Assembly (NCBI GenBank): GCA_002170915.1
Contig: NHHQ01000146.1
Span: 1-7,595, forward strand
DNA length: 7,595 nt
Direction of reading: 5' to 3'
DNA from: Rhodospirillaceae bacterium TMED167
GTDB lineage: Bacteria; Pseudomonadota; Alphaproteobacteria; Rhodospirillales_A; UBA2165
In this document: piece after piece, positions 5,725-7,595 of the stretch
Layout: every line of letters starts with the position of its first letter
Numbering within the stretch: position 1 is the stretch's first letter
Made by a program: the position numbers and the translations under genes
Notes under the pieces: generated by a model
What the model was told of the DNA's origin: nothing
The model's database searches: none
What the model saw: the letters and a program-made list of their open reading frames with translations, nothing else

Positions 5725-7023
5725 CTAAACCTCCATCCAGCTACTGATCCGGGCCCGGAAAGCGCCGGACAATTCACCCAGATCAAATTCATCCATGACC
5801 TCGGCCAAAAACCCCTCCACCAGGATTGCTTTGGCCTGGGCCTCCGGAATACCCCGCGACCGGAGATAAAATAATGCCTCTTCATCCAACTCTCCGGCGG
5901 TTGAGCCGTGGGCGCATTGGACATCATCCGCGTAGATTTCCAGCTGTGGCTTGCTGTTAATTTCTGCGTCTCCGGACAAGAGAATGGTTTTGTTACTCAT
6001 GCGTCCGTCGGTTCCGTCAGCGCCCCTCTCCACCAGAATATTCCCCTGGAAAACGCCCCGAGATTGATCATTAAGAGCACCGCGGTAATTTTCTTCACTG
6101 ATGGTATCCAGGGCCTGGTGCCCAATGACCGTTGTATTGTCCAACACCTGACTGCCGGAGCCCAGATAGACGCCATGCAGTTTTGTAGAGGCCGCTTTGG
6201 CCGTCAGAGACACCTGGATCTCGTCTCGAGCCATCTGTCCGCCCTCCGCCAGCACAAAACTGTTGTAGCTGGCGCCGGCTGCAACACGGGCCCGGATGGT
6301 GTTTACATGGACTGTACCGGCACCCTGGATTTGATGACGGAGATGTTCCACCTCAGCGCCTTCCTCAACGGTGACCAATGTGGCCCCGTTAAAAAACTGG
6401 GTTGAAGTGCCAGATCCCATGTGAGTTTCAAACAGCCGAACCTTCGCGCCTGCGCCAACAGCAATGATATTACGGGGCTGGTTCACGGCGGCGCCTGCAT
6501 CCACGTGTAAGATCTCAACCAGCTCATCCGCCTGGGCGGCACCGTCCAGGACCAAGACATAGCCATCTTCCTGAAAGGCCCCGTTAAGCGCCAACAGAGG
6601 CATCGCATCGTCAGTGTCCGCCAGACTGGGCTCGATCAGGTCTTTATCGGATTCCAACAAGCCTCCCACATGGCTAAACCGGACACCTGCGGTAAGCGTG
6701 CCAGAATGGGACAAATCTTCCCGATAACGGCCGTCCACGAAGACAAGCCTCGGCCCCGCGCCAGCTCGGGCGGGTAAATCCGTCACTGTGACATCACGCG
6801 TGGCACCACCATCCAGGGCGATCTTATCGAGCGCCCTGAGGTTTGTATATTTCCAGTCCTCAACGCGAGATGTGGGAAGGCCTTGCGTCCGGAACGCTGC
6901 GGCAGATGCATCACGAAGCGCGGCAAGCCAGGGCACATCTGCGCCCACAAAATTGCTCTTTACCGCGTCATAACGGTCAAGCAAGGCTTGGCTGGTAGGA
7001 GTAATCGCAACCATACCTCTCAC
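5725..7023 (-). CDS. sufD: SUF scaffold subunit SufD
   Basis: A 432-residue protein that pairs with SufB in the SufBC2D scaffold, where clusters are built. The N-terminal helical part contains the family motif SRVEDWKYTNL (52-62). A long beta-helix core follows (about 150-350), then the C-terminal block with NKTILLSGDAEINSKPQLEI (344-363) and VQCAHGSTAGELDEEALFY (368-386). His372 in QCAHG matches the SufD His (360 in E. coli) thought to help hold the nascent cluster at the SufB-SufD interface. It is SufD rather than SufB by length and by this motif set. The GTG start at 7021-7023 overlaps the sufC stop (GTGA) and has GGAGG 4 bases upstream. An ATG three codons later (7014), with a too-close GAGAGG, is an alternative, so the exact start is uncertain. 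Confidence 0.95.
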   Translation of the reverse strand: MRGMVAITPTSQALLDRYDAVKSNFVGADVPWLAALRDASAAAFRTQGLPTSRVEDWKYTNLRALDKIALDGGATRDVTVTDLPARAGAGPRLVFVDGRYREDLSHSGTLTAGVRFSHVGGLLESDKDLIEPSLADTDDAMPLLALNGAFQEDGYVLVLDGAAQADELVEILHVDAGAAVNQPRNIIAVGAGAKVRLFETHMGSGTSTQFFNGATLVTVEEGAEVEHLRHQIQGAGTVHVNTIRARVAAGASYNSFVLAEGGQMARDEIQVSLTAKAASTKLHGVYLGSGSQVLDNTTVIGHQALDTISEENYRGALNDQSRGVFQGNILVERGADGTDGRMSNKTILLSGDAEINSKPQLEIYADDVQCAHGSTAGELDEEALFYLRSRGIPEAQAKAILVEGFLAEVMDEFDLGELSGAFRARISSWMEV

Positions 7024-7595
7024 GCCGCCTCCGCCGTGAATTCCGCATACCCGTTCTGCTCAAGTTCCAGCGCCAGGTCCTTGCCACCGGATTTCACGAC
7101 ACGACCATGGGCGAGTACGTGAACATGGTCCGGCACGATGTGATCCAAAAGCCGCTGATAGTGGGTAATGACCAGCATGGAGCGTTCCGGCGAGCGCAGC
7201 GCGGTGACGCCGTCTCCTACAATCCTAAGGGCATCAACATCAAGACCGCTGTCAGTCTCATCCAGTATGGCCAAAGCCGGGTTTAAAACCGCCATCTGCA
7301 ACACTTCGTTGCGTTTTTTTTCGCCGCCTGAAAAGCCAACATTGACAGCACGCTTCAGCATGTCGTCGGTGATGTTAAGCGTTTTGGTTTTTTCCCGCAC
7401 GAATTTGAGAAAATCCATGGCATCAAAGACTTCCTCGCCCCTATATTTACGGACCGAGTTAACGGACTCTTTCAAAAAATTCATGGACGACACGCCGGGT
7501 ATTTCGACAGGATACTGGAACGCCAGGAAAACACCCTCACCGGCCCGCTCCTCGGGCGCCATGGCCAATAGGTCCTTGCCGTTATAGGTGGCACT
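7020..7595 (-). CDS. sufC: SUF ATPase subunit SufC, C-terminal part (5' end off the window)
   Basis: An ABC-type ATPase that drives conformational change of the SufBD scaffold. The open reading frame runs through the right edge, so only the last 191 residues are visible and the Walker A region lies outside. In visible numbering the Q-loop is FLAFQYP (23-29), the ABC signature is SGGEKKRNEVLQM (89-101), Walker B is LAILDETDSGLDVD (108-121), and the switch His is His145 in ITHYQ. GFSGGEKKRNE and FQYPVEIPGV are diagnostic of SufC among ABC ATPases. The residues before the first possible internal start (SATYNGKDLLAM) still match the family, so a TTG at 7566-7568 is not the true start. The stop codon overlaps the sufD GTG start. 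sufB is expected further upstream. Confidence 0.97.
   Translation of the reverse strand, partial: SATYNGKDLLAMAPEERAGEGVFLAFQYPVEIPGVSSMNFLKESVNSVRKYRGEEVFDAMDFLKFVREKTKTLNITDDMLKRAVNVGFSGGEKKRNEVLQMAVLNPALAILDETDSGLDVDALRIVGDGVTALRSPERSMLVITHYQRLLDHIVPDHVHVLAHGRVVKSGGKDLALELEQNGYAEFTAEAA

Noticed and set aside
5908..6405. 165-codon plus-strand open frame opposite sufD
   Set aside because: Antisense to conserved SufD sequence and without any family motif.
7020..7568. Treating the SufC frame as a complete gene starting at the TTG at 7566-7568
   Set aside because: The frame stays open to the window edge and its residues there still match SufC, while Walker A is missing. The gene is truncated by the window.

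Overview
The window is a tightly packed stretch of bacterial chromosome in which all ten genes lie on the minus strand. It is best read from right to left. The protein sequences look alphaproteobacterial, perhaps from a Rhodospirillales-like lineage. The main reasons are the MnmA N-terminus and its CVKCN motif, the adrenodoxin-type ferredoxin, and the tRNA-Met sequence. This placement rests on recognition of families, not on a search, and I would not name a genus.

Bases 7595 to 2730 hold the downstream part of a SUF iron-sulfur cluster assembly operon: sufC (cut by the window edge), sufD, sufS, sufU, sufT (DUF59/MIP18 family), sufA (A-type carrier) and a [2Fe-2S] ferredoxin. Genes overlap by 1 to 4 bases or are separated by about 5 to 25 bases, so co-transcription is very likely. 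sufB and any regulator (IscR/SufR type) would lie beyond the right edge. SufC and SufD form the scaffold with SufB, SufS releases sulfur from cysteine, SufU accepts it, SufT and SufA help maturation and delivery, and the ferredoxin probably supplies electrons.

Bases 2721 to 909 continue the same close spacing with tenA (thiamin pyrimidine salvage) and mnmA (2-thiolation of tRNA wobble uridine). MnmA consumes persulfide sulfur, so its place behind sufS-sufU is functionally sensible. The reason for tenA is less obvious. After a 48-base gap comes a small cupin-domain protein of unknown role (860 to 276).

Bases 275 to 146 hold a strong sigma70-type promoter (TTGACA, 17-base spacer, TATACA), which drives an elongator tRNA-Met(CAU) gene with encoded CCA at 145 to 69. 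In bases 1 to 68 I see no gene and no convincing terminator.

I see no mobile element, CRISPR array, phage gene or broken gene. The most interesting points are a SufS/SufU pair that keeps the residues of the zinc-ligand-swapping type known from Bacillus, the joining of mnmA and tenA to the SUF operon, and a long disordered-looking N-terminal extension on SufT.
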